NCBI RefSeq assembly: GCF_022682495.2
Contig: NC_071388.1
Coordinates: 30,240,139 to 30,304,138, forward strand
Length of the DNA stretch: 64,000 bases
Direction: 5' to 3'
Origin: Desmodus rotundus
Lineage: Eukaryota; Chordata; Mammalia; Chiroptera; Phyllostomidae
Part shown: positions 33,460-47,380 of the stretch, piece by piece
How positions within the stretch are numbered: position 1 is the first letter of the stretch
How the letters are laid out: every line of letters begins with the position of its first letter
Translations under genes and position numbers: made by a program
Notes under the pieces: generated by a model
Database searches by the model: none
What the model saw: only the letters and a program-made list of their open reading frames with translations
What the model was told of the DNA's origin: nothing

Positions 33460-36204
33460 TATTCAGTTGAATCTTCTTCAAATCTGATCTCCATTTCTGG
33501 TACTAGAAGAAAAACTGATGTTTTCAATGACTATTCTAACCAATGAAGTAAGGCAATTAATAGTTTGGAATGCTTGTCAGTAATATAACTTGAAGCAAAG
33601 AGAATTTTAAGAATTTTTTTTATTTCTCTTTCTTTTTCCAGAAAAACACTTGGCACAGAGCTTTCTGACCAACTCTAATTCAATGGAATGGCTTAAATAC
33701 AGACCAGAAACCATACAGGTGGAGAAGGTAATAAGGCTTCTACTTAACACTAATAACTAAATTCACCAGGATATTCCATTTCCTGACTATTTCACTTAAT
33801 TGAGTTTGTTGCGTTGATGTCCATAGCACCTGGGTAAAGTGAAGTAACGACTGAAACAGAGGCCTTTCCAAGATCATTCCAAAATACACGGAGTGAGAGA
33901 ACTAAAAATGCCTATTAAAAACATCATGTCTTTGCTAAACTTTCCTTAATGCAGATCTGAAAAGGGTATCATTAGAGCTTTACGTCATCTCTATTTTTAT
34001 TTTCTAAGTTAGCGTTACATAAAACTATTATGTAATGTAGCTATAATAGTTTTCAACTATGAAGCTTTTGTATAGAATGATGAAATTACTAACTCACCAT
34101 CAGTACAACAAATACTTTATTTTTCCAGAAGTTATAATTTATTAACTAATTAACATGGTAGGTGAGGTTGATTAACTTTTTCAAAGTATCTGCCAGGTAC
34201 GAGACACAGTGTAAATACTCTCATTAGACTCGTTGAGTCCAGGAGCAAGTATGATCCTTGCGTGAACAGGCAATGAAGCAGGCCAGTGGCTAGGTAGCTG
34301 GTGAAAGGTCAACCAGGGATTTAGTTATGGAGTCCAAATTTACACCCAGGCCTCCAGTCACTCCAAATTTTAGGAAAGTGCATAGTTTCCTCATCTTCCT
34401 GACTTGGGTGTTCACTGTGGCTTCATTAATATTAATTCTCCAAAGTAATCTTCTACCTCATCAAATACAAATTCAAAGTAAACTCTAAAAACACATTTTG
34501 AAACCCAATAATTTTTAATATTCTCTCCCAATAACGCAATTAATCAATAAATGCCTAATTTTCAATGAATGTAAACCACTTTCATTTTCATTAAGGTTCT
34601 TTAAAAAGTTTTTTAAAAAAGAAAAAAAATTGTGTGATCTTTCTAGACAGAGGCAGGTAGCTTTATAATTTCGAGGGAAAGCTCATCCAACATAACACAT
34701 TTCTGATTAAATATTAAATCCATATTCTGAATAACTGAAGTCAAGGAGTTGCCCCGAATTTGTTACATTTAATAAGTTCAGTCTTCTTACTGAGTGGAGG
34801 TTATCTACCCTAACTTGCTAAATCAACTTTTAAGGCCAGGCTTTTTTCTAATTTTTCTTTTTTTATTCAGTGGTGAAGAATACAGCTGTGTCTCCGTCCT
34901 ACTGGCTAAGCGCTGCCATCACAGACACACACCGGAGCCAGAGCAGGGTACCTGGGCACGTGTGCCGCACATGGCTTACAGCCGCAGCCCAGGCTGGGAG
35001 AGGGGGCTGCCAGCGGCCCAGGCTCAATCACGAGCCGCAGCAGCCTTCCAGCTGACCTCACCAATGTTTCTCAGCGTCTCCGCACAGCTGGAAGAAAGGG
35101 GAGCTGTGCTGAATTAGAAAGACAACTAAAAGTGGAGTTGGCAGATCTGCATCCAATTCCTTCTATCATTTATTTATGTCTGTTATTCTGGACACATAAT
35201 ATTTTTGAGCCTCATTGTTCTAATCCATGATGTAAGTATCGGGGCCTAATTCAGTGTAGGGCACAGGGTAGATTCTCAGTGAATTTCAGCTGGACTTAAA
35301 ACAAGAAAATGCAGAATCTTAGTAGTACTCCCAAGGCGTGGGTGATGACTGGATGTACAAGAAATGCAACATGCAGGAGAGGGCAGCCCGGGGCGAGAGG
35401 AGCTGGCCATGGTGAGAGGTTCCCAGTGGTCATTAGAAACCAGACCAAGGAGAAAACAAGGGAACAGGGCAGCGGGTCTGAGAGGCCCACACTGAAATGA
35501 GGCTCTCAGGGGCCTACCAGGCAATCCCGGAGACCAGGGCGATGACCCATTTTTGTTTGATGACTAGAAGAGAATGCTGATTTCACGGGTTTTGCTAGTG
35601 AATGAGTCACAAGGGTGGGTAAGCTGAGAAAATATGTTAGGGAGTGGAAAAATGTAATTACATGGATGTTGTAGAAGTGACTCTAATTAAAAAATTCCTT
35701 GCTCTGAATGTTTTGTTAACTTTCAGTATCTACAGTAACATCCCCCACCCACTCACCAAACCCCCACAGCCTAATTCTTCTCAAAAGTGCCTCTGATTGA
35801 GTTCCACTGTTGCAAACCGTAGGCAGGGAGAGAAATACCACATAGCAGTTACCTGCTTGTGGGTATCACGTCTCTAAAGGATACCTAGAAAGCAAGTTTA
35901 TTTTTATGGACAGTCTCGGACTCTGGGTTTTCCTTAGGGCTCAGTTACTGGTGCCAGCTGCAGGGAAACCCCACCTTGGAGGGGAATCTCGGAAAAGAAA
36001 GGTGTCTACAGGACCGGTCTTCCCAGTCCACCGCACAGCACTGGAGATAAGCCAGGATGTCCTCGTCGAAGTTGTAAGCATTACGGATGCTGCATACCAA
36101 GGCATTTGTCCCTAGGCACTAGGTGACAGAGTGTGAAGACCATTCAATCTGGTGGGGAACGACTGGGGAAGGAGAAAACCAGGAAAGAAAATAGAGTGCC
36201 AGGT

Positions 36205-36390
36205 AACAAACATTCTAGGTCCTTAACATACTTATCTACTCTTTATACCAACTCTGTAAGGAAGATTTTTTTTTTTTTTAAATCAGGCTCAGAAAGATTC
36301 AACAACTTGTTTCAAGGCAGAAAACAAAAAATTGGCAGACCTATGAGTCAGACTGACTTCAAAGCCACCTATGATGGACTGAACAGAGAC
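36205..36390 (-). repeat. MIR SINE, antisense, partial
   Basis: ATTCTAGGTCCTTAACATAC, CCAACTCTGTAAGGAAG, then CAGGCTCAGAAAGATTCAAC fits reverse-complement MIR. Confidence 0.55.
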
Positions 36391-37019
36391 AAAAGTTCAA
36401 CAGAGATCCCAAGTAAAATAACATCCTGTCTGTCTATTAAGAATTGTGAAAATGTAGGTGAGTTCCAGGAAGATGCATGAGTAGGCCACAAAGAACTGAA
36501 TTAAAAATAAAATCTCCCTTAACACTTAATTATTTTGAAAGAAAACTCTGTACAGAATAATGCTTATTCTTATTATACACAATTCTATAAAGTTTGGTTT
36601 TGGGGCTTTCAAGTCCACATCAAAATTAGATGAAGCAACTTTAATTAATAAGAAGGAGACAGAATGTCTATTGTAAAAAGTTGGTAACAGCAGAGAATGC
36701 CATAAAAAAACAATCACTACTCAGAGAACTAATTCCAAAGATTCACTGACTGAGGGCTCTTTGATGTGTGTGGGCAAACTGCTCTACGTATGATGGCCAC
36801 ATACAATGAAACACAATTTCATATATATTTTAGCAAGGTGATCTTTAAAACTATGTAACTAAATAATTTACTATTCCTGCTTATAAAGGTAAGGTTAACT
36901 GATTTTTTGTTGTTGTTCAGAATATGGTTTCTTCCCTCTCCCATTCTGAACATGCTAACAGGAACACAGTATTACAGAAAATAGTGGTTCTGACCCTAAG
37001 ACATCAAGGAGACACTGTT

Positions 37020-37260
37020 GTGTGGCCTGCCCCTCCAATTCTCACCTTGCCTCTAACCCTGTAATTCTGAATTTAAATAAAGGAGAGGGCTTTATGTTAC
37101 GTGTTCTCATATGGCCCACACCATCATCTACCTTTCCTTACTAAAAAGACTCCTTGGGGGTAGGAACCATGTCTTATGTGTGTTTATGTAACTCCAGAGT
37201 ATCTAGCACAGTACCTTCCATATAAGGTAAAGTCAACAAATGTTACTTAAAGCAATGAAA
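37020..37260 (+). repeat. L2 LINE 3' end fragment
   Basis: GGGGGTAGGAACCATGTCTT, CAGAGTATCTAGCACAGTAC and GTCAACAAATGTTACTTAAA match the terminal segment of L2. Confidence 0.6.
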
Positions 37261-37744
37261 TGTATGTATGTTCAGTATACTCAGTTTTAGAACACTGGGA
37301 TGCATGTAGAAACATTTCCATATAAAATGGTTACACTAGAACTTCTAGGGCTTAAAAAGGCAAACCAATGTATTCATTTATCAAGTAACTATCTACTATA
37401 TTGCAGGCATTGTTCTAAGCTCAAAATTAGAATAGTGATCATGAAAAACCAGTTTTCTGAATCTAAGGTCTTATAATCCCTTAGAAGAAGACAAGCAAGA
37501 AAGAAAATAGACAAGGAGATACAACATGAGATTTCAGATCGTCATCAGTGCAAATCAAACAATAGTGAAGGATAATGGGGAAAGATAGTACCCTGGATGG
37601 ATGAACTATTGATGAAATACTATTATTTTTCTGCTTATGTGGATATTCCCTTAAACCAAGAATACACATAGTGAGGGAGTGTTCAGAGGTGTTAATATGA
37701 AAGGTGCAGCCTTCTTGACAGTAGCCAGGGAAATCTCCGGGGGG

Positions 37745-38301
37745 GCAGGGATGCTGTAGTAGCCAGGCCTTGCAGATTGTTTCCCACAATCCCCACCTTC
37801 TGACGCCTGCACCCTTGGGTACTCCTCCTCCTACACTGTACCAGGGCTGGCCTTTGTGACTGCTAGCCTCCAGCACAAGTGGTCTTATCCCACTTCCAGG
37901 GTGAGGTTATAAGGCTGTGGCTTCCATGCTGGGCTCTTCCTCTGATAGATCCTTCACTCTGTGGGGAACCGGATGCCACACCATGAGGACACTTGGGCAA
38001 TGTGTGGAGGGATGTTTCATAGTGAGAAACTGGGGGGTCTGGTCGATAGTGAGGAATGGGAGCCTGCCAGCAATGGTGGGAGTGAGCTCAGAAGTGAATT
38101 CTCCCCTGACTGAACCTTTCAAGAGGCAGCCCAGCCTTCATTACAGCCTTGTGAGAGACCCTGAGCCTCACCAATCGGCTAAGCTGCTCCAGGATTCATA
38201 CCCTCCGGAAGCTGTGCAAAACAATTCACGTTTGTATGTTTGCTGCAGGAAAGTTCTAAGTTTGGGGGTCATTTGTTATGCAGCAATAAATAACTAATAC
38301 A
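37745..38301 (+). mobile_element. MaLR (MLT1-like) LTR
   Basis: CTGGCCTTTGTGACTGCTAG, then CCCACTTCCAGGGTGAGG, GCTTCCATGCTGGGCTCTTC, CACACCATGAGGACACTTGG and the end GCAATAAATAACTAATACA follow the MLT1 LTR of ERVL-MaLR retrotransposons. It is old and lacks adjoining internal sequence. Confidence 0.7.
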
Positions 38302-40431
38302 GCTGCCTTTTGAAGTTGAAATCTAAGCTGAGGCTGGAATCAAAAGGGGCCAGTGAAGAAATCACAGGGAAGAACTTTCCAGAAAGCGAGGGTAGCACGC
38401 ATAAAGATTCTGAGAAAGGAGTAAGCTGGGGGTGCCGCTGAAACAGCTGAAAGGCCCGTGTAGCTGGAATCTTATCGGTGAATTAAAACAAGTGAGTTAA
38501 CATTTCCTCCAAAGAGAGATGGGAAAGAACACTACCTGATTTATATTCTACAAAAAGTAACCTTTGTAAACTACTGGACTACGGTCAATGTGGGATGTAA
38601 GGACGGAAGCAAGACAACCAGGCGGAAGCCTACTGCACTTAGTCAAGGTATTGTGGTGTGTGAGGCTGGAATGCTAGATACAGAGACATTTGTAGATTGG
38701 TAAGATCCAGGATAGACATTTTGAAAGCAGAGTCAGCACAACTGTATGAAAAAACATCTCGCATAGGCCTACACCAGACCTGTGGGTTCTGGTTTTTGCA
38801 TGACCATAATAACACCAAAATAGACCTATAAAGAGGGGAAATTAGATATGGTCTACTGAGACATAACTCAACATTCAAAGAAATAATCGTAGGTGTGGTA
38901 GTTAAAAATCATCATCTCTTGTAGTTAAATACTGGGGGGCCTGGAAAAAAAAGACTTTTCCCTTTATAAAAGAATTAAACAGTCTGAAGAAATAGTCTTT
39001 TTGGTGTCTGTTCTGATTGGTGCCAACCAGACTATTTAAAAAAAAAGTGTTTAAGCACTCAACTAGCAAAGTAAAAAAATAATAACATAAAAATTAAAAA
39101 AAATCAAGTAATAAAAGAGATGATGATGACCAAAGCCAGATTTTCTTTCCACATCAACATATTATTTCCGGAGGAACAAGTGAGTGAGAAGTATTTACTT
39201 GAGTTAGAGAACATACACTGCTCTCCCAGAGCTTTACTTGTTAGGTCCTAACAAGAACCCACATGTTCCTACTCCAAACATTTTCTCAGCAGGTACTGGC
39301 CACAAAGAGTACAGAAATGAACTTGGCAGAGAAAACAAATGTCTCCTCCTACTGCTTCTTCTATTATGTGCACCAAACTCATGTCGGTACAACTCACAGG
39401 AAATTTCCAATCCCAAGTCAAAGCCACACTTGTGTACCTAGGGGTCCCTTCAGCTTCCCGTTTTTAGTAGAAATTTCTAATAGTCTCATGCTGAGTCATG
39501 AAGAATCATACTTTAGAAGAAAAAACATAAACGAATTGCTATCAGGATTATCTCACTACGGAAGGACAATACCATAACTGACTAGTCACATACCCCCATA
39601 CATACAATCATTCACAATCACATATTAAAAGGAAGAAATTAATAAATGTACAACTTCAAAAGTAAGAGTGTTTTAAAGAAATGCTTAAAATCAGACTGAC
39701 AGAAGAACAGCCGGGACATCCACCTCTATGAACTTCCCACAGTTTTTCCCCACAGCCTTGGGTAAAAACATACATGGTTGCCATAGCACATGTGATAACC
39801 ATCAAGTAAATACTTGATGGAATGATTTTTTTCATTTAATTTTTTTTTACAAAAGAATCACAGCAAACATTCAACAATTTTGTCTTGAAAAAAGCATTAT
39901 GAGAAGTCTACAAAAAAATTGAAATGCCTTAAGCTATCCATGGGCCCATGTTCTAAATTGTTTTAGTTGTTTATTTTACCCACACAAGCTAGTATATAAA
40001 AGTAAATCCTATGTTTTGTCATAGCTGCTTTTGCTGCTAAAATCAGCACCGTAAATGTCGAAACACTTTGATAGAGAAGGTCTAATTCTATGTTACTGAG
40101 AAAGCAGAGTCATGAATCCAACAGAAAGTCTTTAACTTGAACGGACACATTTTTTACACTTTCTCTTGATACAACACTGATATAATAAAATTTATAACCC
40201 AAGGAAGTCTCTGGACAGTAGGTACTTCAGAAAAAGTTTGTTGAATAAAAGAATATAATTACTTACTGCCCTTTGCTTAAAATTTATGCTAAGTGCTTAT
40301 TCATTATAAACCCAACCCTCTGCCAAGACAATACAAATACGACTCAAATCATGCTATTTAATGTTAGCCTTTTTAAAAGTCGTTATCAAATCACCACAAA
40401 ATAATTCCTTAAATAAAAGCAGCTTTCTTCT

Positions 40432-40646
40432 GCCCTGGCTGGTGTAGCTCAGTGGATTGAGCACCAGCCTGCAAATCAAAAGGTCACCAGTTAGGTTCCC
40501 AGTCAGGGCACACACCTGGGTTTCGGGCCATGTCCTCAGTAGGGGGTGTGTGAGAGGCAACCACACAGTAATGTTTCTCTCCCTCTCTTTCTCCTTCCCT
40601 TCTCCTCTGTCTTGAAATAAGTAAATAAAATCTTAAAAAAAAAAAG
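40432..40646 (+). repeat. VES-like SINE with 10-base target duplication
   Basis: GCCCTGGCTGGTGTAGCTCA at the head, CACCAGTTAGGTTCCCAGTC as diverged B box, the CTCTCCCTCTCTTTCTCC block, then an A tail. GCTTTCTTCT is repeated at 40422-40431 and 40647-40656. Confidence 0.92.
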
Positions 40647-40674
40647 GCTTTCTTCTTTCATCTCACACTGTACT

Positions 40675-41175
40675 AATTTTGAAATTGACTATGATAGATG
40701 GGGTCATCCTGCCAAATTCTCCAACCCTCACTGTTGTAATCACACATCCACATTCTGCCGTTCGTGCTGCTGTGTTCACTGCTGTGGGCACAGTATTCTT
40801 CTGCATCCCAATCCACTAATGTTGGGACTGACCACATGACTTGCAGGGCCAACGGGATACAGACAAAGCTGACAGTGAGCCAGTTCCAAGCCGAGGCTTT
40901 AAGAGACACTGCATGTTAACACTCTCCCTCTGGTGCTCCTGAGATCTCCCCTGAGAAGAGCACCCCCAGGTAGATGAAACCCTTTCAGCACAGGTCATAT
41001 AAAGAAGGGATTTGGAGTCTGCCTGAGAGTGATCACAAACCTGCTGTCTATGCCTAGGTCCAGGCAAGCTGGGCCCAGCCTAGCGCAGTCGGTAATGGCC
41101 AAGCCACAACCAAACTGCAGACCTGGGAACATGAATATATTTATTATTGTAAAACACTGAGATTTTGAAATATAT
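40675..41175 (+). mobile_element. MaLR (MLT1-like) LTR
   Basis: CCAATCCACTAATGTTGGGA, CATGACTTGCAGGGCCAACG, CCAAGCCGAGGCTTTAAGAG and ATATTTATTATTGTAAAACA with CACTGAGATTTTG resemble MLT1 order (origin-type phrase, "gacttgctttggccaatg", "cactgagattttg"). Divergent; the boundaries are approximate. Confidence 0.6.
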
Positions 41176-41659
41176 TGATGCTCTGTACCTTTATAAGGCC
41201 ACCAATATAATATTAGTTGCATCATGCCGCATCTTCTTGATCTACCTACCCCAAATTGATAGTAATTTCTTTGGTTATTTTCTATTTTATAAGTCAGAAT
41301 CAGAAATCTCTTCAATGAGGGATTTTTTAAGAAAAATTTGTCACAGAAAGACAGACATTTATTATATAACTAAAGTCTAATGTCCAGAAATAAACTATAA
41401 TACAGTGAATAAGCCATGTTTAAAGAAACCCCAGTTATAATTGTGTAACCTCAGATGTTTCTACAATTTACCTAGCAGTCCTCCAAGTGAAATAGAAGTA
41501 AAGCACCTCCTTAAATATCTGATATAATCCAGAACCATCTGTCTGGTTTTTTGAGAAGTTCCTGAGTAGCTTCCCTTAAAAGTTCACAGGTGTGAACTAA
41601 CTAGGGTTGGGTGGAGGAGTCTGTATGAATTAGAAAAATTCTTGAATTAAAGTGGTGTT

Positions 41660-41900
41660 CAATAAGTATAATTTTTATTAACTTTATTGGGGTTACATTA
41701 GTTAATAAAATTATATTATTATATAGATTTCAGATGTACAATTCTATAATACATAATCTGTATATTATATTGTGTTTACCACCCTAAGCCAAGTCTCCTT
41801 CTATCACCATTTATTCCCCTATAGTCTCTTCTACCTACTCCCCTACCTCCCTTTCCCTCTGGTAGTCACCATTCTGTTGTCTGTGTCTGCGAGGGGTTTT
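41660..41900 (-). repeat. L1 LINE 3' end, antisense
   Basis: The reverse complement contains the L1 3' UTR sequence related to those at 400 and 61300 (GTACATCTGAAATCTATAT and then CCCCAATAAAGTTAATAAA). The plus-strand TTTATTAACTTTATTGGGGT at 41671 is the start of this antisense tail. Confidence 0.75.
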
Positions 41901-43039
41901 CTTCCTTTTTGCTGAGTCCCTTCACCTTTTTACCTAGTCCTGCAACCCCTCTCCTCTCTGGCAGCTGCCAGTCTATTCCCTGTACGGCTTTTGGGTACTG
42001 ATACTTTCAGGGCCTGCCTGGATCACTAGACAGGAATCATCGTTAACTCTTTGGCTAGGAGAATACCTTTCCTTTTTATGTTCCTAAGTATTAGGAATCT
42101 GTTCATTTAAAAAGTGGGATAGATTTTTGTTTACACGTATATTTTATTAGTTAAGTTTTTCCTAGCATAATTAATATGAAGATAAACTGTAGCCTAACAC
42201 AATTATCACAGATTATAAACACAATATTAAGAAGATTCTCATGGATCAATCCAAGAACATTTTGCCCCTTTTGCCACTTATATACAATAAAGCAAAATTA
42301 CACTGTGAACTTTGCTGTGTAGCAACAAACTGCTAAGTATGAGTCACTACATGTAATTCTTATTTTCATTATCTTTCACTTAAGCCAGCAGCTCAGGATT
42401 TAAAAATCACAAAATTATAACTTAGAAAAACTCTTAAGGCTAGCTTAAGCACCTACGAGGTATCTGAGCTACTGCCATAATATTCCTCTTGAGTGCTCAG
42501 TTATACTCTGGACCCTCCCGGGGTCGGGCAGTGTTCCCAAACCACGGGGACTGTGAACGTGTTTCAGGAAATAAATTCAGCAAAAGGCAGTAACTGGACC
42601 TGTTACAATTCCTACTTTTTGAATTAATTAAATTACTTTAAAAATGACCCCTTTATACAATACAATGGACAAAGAATGTACCAAACGAGCATGAATGATG
42701 GTGGGGAGAACAGGCAAGCCAGCTCATATCCGGGCAGTCCCTCGAGCAGCTTATCTGCTGAACAATGATACCAATGCTTGTGTTTGAACATCAAGTTTTA
42801 GTTGTTTTTACTTTGGTCGTACTTTTAAATTTATCCAAATAACAGACTAGTGCACACAGACAGGCTGCACAGGGATTTCACATTGGCACTAGCAGAGGCA
42901 ATGATAAGGGAACGAATTGGCAATGCTGTCAAAACAGTCCTTAAATCGCACTATTTTACTTATTTTACTCAAAATACTCATCAAGCACACTAGGGAGCTG
43001 ATAGTCCTTGGAAAAAAAAAAAAGACAAAAGAAGGTATC

Positions 43040-43420
43040 AGAAGATACTGACATTATCCAGGCCGTCTGTCAATAGGAGGATGGATAAAGTGATAAATTG
43101 TGATAGGCTTATATAAGGCAAACTAACAGAAATGAATAATCTATAACTGCATTTAACAGCTCTGGTGAATCTCACAATGTTAAGCAAAAGAAGCCAGACA
43201 CCAGAGTATATACTGTTTGATATATATACTATATACATAATGACATGTATATATACTATATACATAATGATACTATATACATAATGATATGAAAGTACAA
43301 AAACAGGAAAAATTAATCAATGGTGATTATCTTTAGGAGGTGGGGCAGAGCTATAGTGTCAAAAAAAAGGAAATGTTAGATTTCATTGGGCTATTCACAT
43401 GCCCGATGTTTTACTGGTAA
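43040..43420 (+). repeat. L1M-type LINE 3' UTR with AT-rich tandem block
   Basis: GTCAATAGGAGGATGGATAA, AAGCAAAAGAAGCCAGACAC and GGTGATTATCTTTAGGAGG follow the L1M 3' UTR. Inside, 43220-43292 is a local tandem array of roughly 18-27-base units built on ACTATATACATAATGA (three imperfect copies). Confidence 0.7.
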
Positions 43421-45680
43421 AGTATTTCATTCTTTCTTATCTTGTCAAATATAAGTAATTTTGTCTAGTTTTAAAGCTACAATATGTAACTAATTTTAGA
43501 CTACATATCCTATACATATGTGCCAAAATCAAATACAATGTTATTGTGACTGTGTTGAAAATTAAAATTAGCCACTGTATCAGGAACATTAACTTTATTT
43601 TTGAAACTACCCTTATTATCTAATAGATGATAATACGCAAAGCTAAATTTTACATAAAATCACTTCTGTATTATGTACCTCATAAAAATGAGGAAAATAA
43701 AACCCCTATAGGAGATTGTATGTCATAGTGAAAAGGTTTTGAGGATTCGAAAGACAGCCGGGTAGCACCGTAGTCACGGAGACGAAATACGGGTAGAACT
43801 GTATCTGCCGACTAATCACATGTGCCTCCAGCAAGCTGTGTGAGCTCTATCCAGTCAGCGCTGTCCAGCGGGAACACACTGTGAATCACATTTCGAATTT
43901 CTGAATTTCTAGCAGCCACAAATAAAATAGAAAGCATATGTACACTGTCATCCACCAATGATATCTAACTCAACACAACAGTTAACTGAAATGTAGTGTC
44001 ACCAAAAGAAGAAAGTTTTGTTGGACAGAGAAACAGTTCACAACCCTTTAGTTTTAACGTTAAAGTTAAATGAGCTAAAATTTAAAATTCAGTTCTTCAA
44101 TCACAGCAGCTGCACTTAAGTGCATTTGCCACACCTGGCCAGCGGCTCGGTAACACTGGACAGCACAGATGATGAGCCACACGATCGTTCTGAGGCACAC
44201 TTTCTTCGCTGAGACACTAAAGTTAATCAAGATAAACAATTCCCGGCGAGAATTTTTGCCAACTGAAGCCCACCTGTTCCATTCAAAATGTGAGCCTTTC
44301 ACCATGCAGGAATGCAGCCCAGTGTCCAAGGATCTTATGACTTTCAAAGTCGGAAATCCGGATGTTTACATAAAATATCCTTCTTTTTTTCCATGTAGAC
44401 AACTACTGTGAAATTTCTCAGAGCTCTGTGTGGGCCAAGCCAAAACATATCCATATGCTTTATGGATATGTTTGCATCCTGGGTTCTGCGAACATTCTTT
44501 CCTGCTCTACCAATCTATGATTTATTCAGGAGTGATTTGACTTCTACATCTGGAAACCAAAAAACACAGCTGGAGAATCAGTTGAGTGCTGAGCTTCAAA
44601 GCCCCCTCTAAAGTCGAGATGAAGCTACAGATGCTATCAGGAGGAACAGCCTGTGGTGAAAGGAGAAGGTTCCAAGTATAAGCTTAAGCCCTGTCTGCAC
44701 CCCAGAAGGCAGAGGAGTCCAAAAGAGACCCAGTCATCCTAGGGTAAGGGACAACTCAAACCGCTAACTTTGGACCAAGGTCAGTGTGTCACAGAGATAA
44801 ATGGGAAGGGTGGTGAAGCCAAGTTCACCACAGCAACTACTGCTCTTAATACAGTGAGACCAGTCTCCTTGGAGCCTGCCTGGATCCTCCAGGGCATGTG
44901 AGGTCCAAAAAAGGAACAAAGTAAACATGCTGCTGACAGTGGAAAGCTCCAGACGTGAAGCAGGAACTAGGAGCTTGAGCTGCCATCAGCACCTTCCTTC
45001 TGCAGAGATGGGAAGAGGTGGGGGCTGGCAGGTAGACTCCAAGGAGACCAGTTCTCTAATCCAGGTGAGTCACTATCTGGGAATGTTAACTGTTTGAGGG
45101 ATCTGAAAAGGACAGAGTTCCCTCTGAGACGCAAAGTCAGAAACTGTTTTGTGAACACTGTTAAAACCTCATGAGAGTTCCAGGGCAAGGGAGCCTAGGA
45201 GACTGAGGTGCAGTCAGGGCCCTGGGTTAGGACTCAGGCAGTTGGAGCAGTCATCTGACACATGTCACTGGCCTGCTGCATGCCTTCTGTCTCCCCAAAT
45301 TTAAACTGGCCATAATATAGCATATTTTGCTTTACTCTATATCAGAGGGTTGTTTTCAGGACTAAATGATATCATGAATATAAAACAAATTGAAAAGTAT
45401 AAATTTCTCATGTAATTGCAAGGCACTTTGTATTATTTATGAAGCATTTACTAATGGATTCTAGGAATGCAACCATTAAATGCCACTTAGGTCCCTAATC
45501 AGGATTCTTCTTAAATTTGAGGGGAAGGAGTGGGTTAGAGCTTTAGGGTAACAGTACTGACCACTACCACCCCATTACAAACCCAACCACTGTCTAAAGG
45601 GCTCATTGGATGGGATCAGGGGAGGTCAAATTCCAAGGTGGACTTAAAAGTACCTCAGAAAGAGGAATTTGCCCTAAAGC

Positions 45681-45835
45681 AGTGGTTCTTAACCTTTTTC
45701 AGGTCACTGATGCTTTGAGAATCTGATAAAAGCTACGATTTCTGTCTTGGAAAATGGCACCTATACAAACGTGACATGTACTTTCAGTTAGTTCATGGAC
45801 CCCCACGGATCCCAAATTGACAATGCCACTTTAAG
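45681..45835 (+). mobile_element. hAT-Charlie-type MER fragment
   Basis: GCAGTGGTTCTTAACCTTTT, then GAGAATCTGATAAAAGCTAC and GTTCATGGACCCCCACGGAT resemble hAT-Charlie MER elements that begin "cagtggttctcaa". Family assignment is uncertain. Confidence 0.6.
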
Positions 45836-47380
45836 GAAGAAGGGGTCACAGACAAGACCCACGATGTGTCTCAGGAATGAGTTGTTGCTGGGTAGGAGGC
45901 AGTTTGAAGAACAGCTGGAGGCTGACAACAAAAACAAAGCGGTCTTTCTCTGAAGGCACAGCCCCTACTCAAAGCACCGCCACCCTGGGATCCTCAGCTG
46001 AAGTTCCTTAGGGTGTCTAGCTAACTCTTGACTGCTGCTTCCTTGCACAGTTTCCACAGAAAAGAGCATCCTTTAGATCAGTCCATATGGACCATAACCA
46101 ACCCAGAGAGTAAAAGGTATGTGAAAAAAAAATGTAATCTGTAAATCTCCCTAAGAACCACACTGCACGTGTTGGCATTTCCTTGTGCAACACGTAGGGA
46201 ATTTTTGCCATTTTGGGTTTTGGGACAGAGAACAGAAACCACATGTCACAGGAGACTTACGATATCCACATGAGCATCGCCAAGAGAAGTCCACAGTGAC
46301 CTAAAGTAACAATGAGCATCATGGCAGCAACTGGTGCCCGCACGGACAAAAGTGGGGCAGGAAGACATCACTGATTCCACAGAAATTCAGCAGCAACTTC
46401 TCACTGACAGAGGCAGAACTCTCCTCAATTCTTGAATGGAATACGACCTCAAACATGTTGACAAAATATTCTCTATCCTCTCCCCAATCCAATCTCTCAT
46501 AAAAACATGTTCAGGAGAGTCAAACAGGAAAATAGAAATATTTATCTCATACATTTCTAATTATTAAAATATGTTTAGAAAAGTGAGGTCATACTACGAA
46601 TCTGGAATTATACTTGTTCAGAAAGCACTGAATGACTTTTTCATAATATGCTCTTGTGCTGTTTTTTATTTTATAATTATCACAAGGCATATTCATATAT
46701 TACAATATTCTAAACTGGCCTTTTAAAGTAGGATGAATAACCCAGGTGAAATAGCCTGTCATGCAATTGATGCTCTTTCTTTACATAAAAGATTGTTAGC
46801 TGAGACCAGTAGAACTCTACAGAAATGATCTTCTGACTATCAAGAGCCAAGGTCTTCAGCAAGGGCTGCGGTCCCCAAAACCAGCAGGAGCGCTCAGAAG
46901 CACGTGAAATGCTCTAGAGCGAACACACTGCACTGCTTTCCTAGCTACTTGCCAACGAAATACAGGCCCTTGTAGGAGCGGGAAATTGTCACTTTCTGCC
47001 AATAGACTTTGAAACTACCCAAGGACACGTGCCTTCCACTTGGGGATTTCTCTGACAGCATACTAGTTGGGATTATACTTCAGGAAGCTACCTGGAACTC
47101 TCTTTTAATTTCAATTTTTCCGAGTCAGACAGTTTAGACACCAGATCATTCCCTTCTGAAGGCCGTGATTTCAAACGCCACTTCTTGCTAATACACTCCA
47201 AGTTAAGTGGTGAATCGCACTTTGATACGTAGCAAAACATTTTTTCAAAAGTATTATATGTTGCATAATCCAAGAAAACAATTTAGAACAGTGCCTGGTA
47301 CATAGCAGGTGCCCAATAAATGTGAGCTACGAGGACTTTGGTAACGATGTGCCAACAGTGAAAGTAACGACATTCTCACT

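Noticed and set aside
44075..44611. Consecutive 80- and 67-codon plus-strand frames as a possible gene
   Set aside because: They are separate frames broken by a stop, with no recognised similarity; kept only as the hairpin finding.
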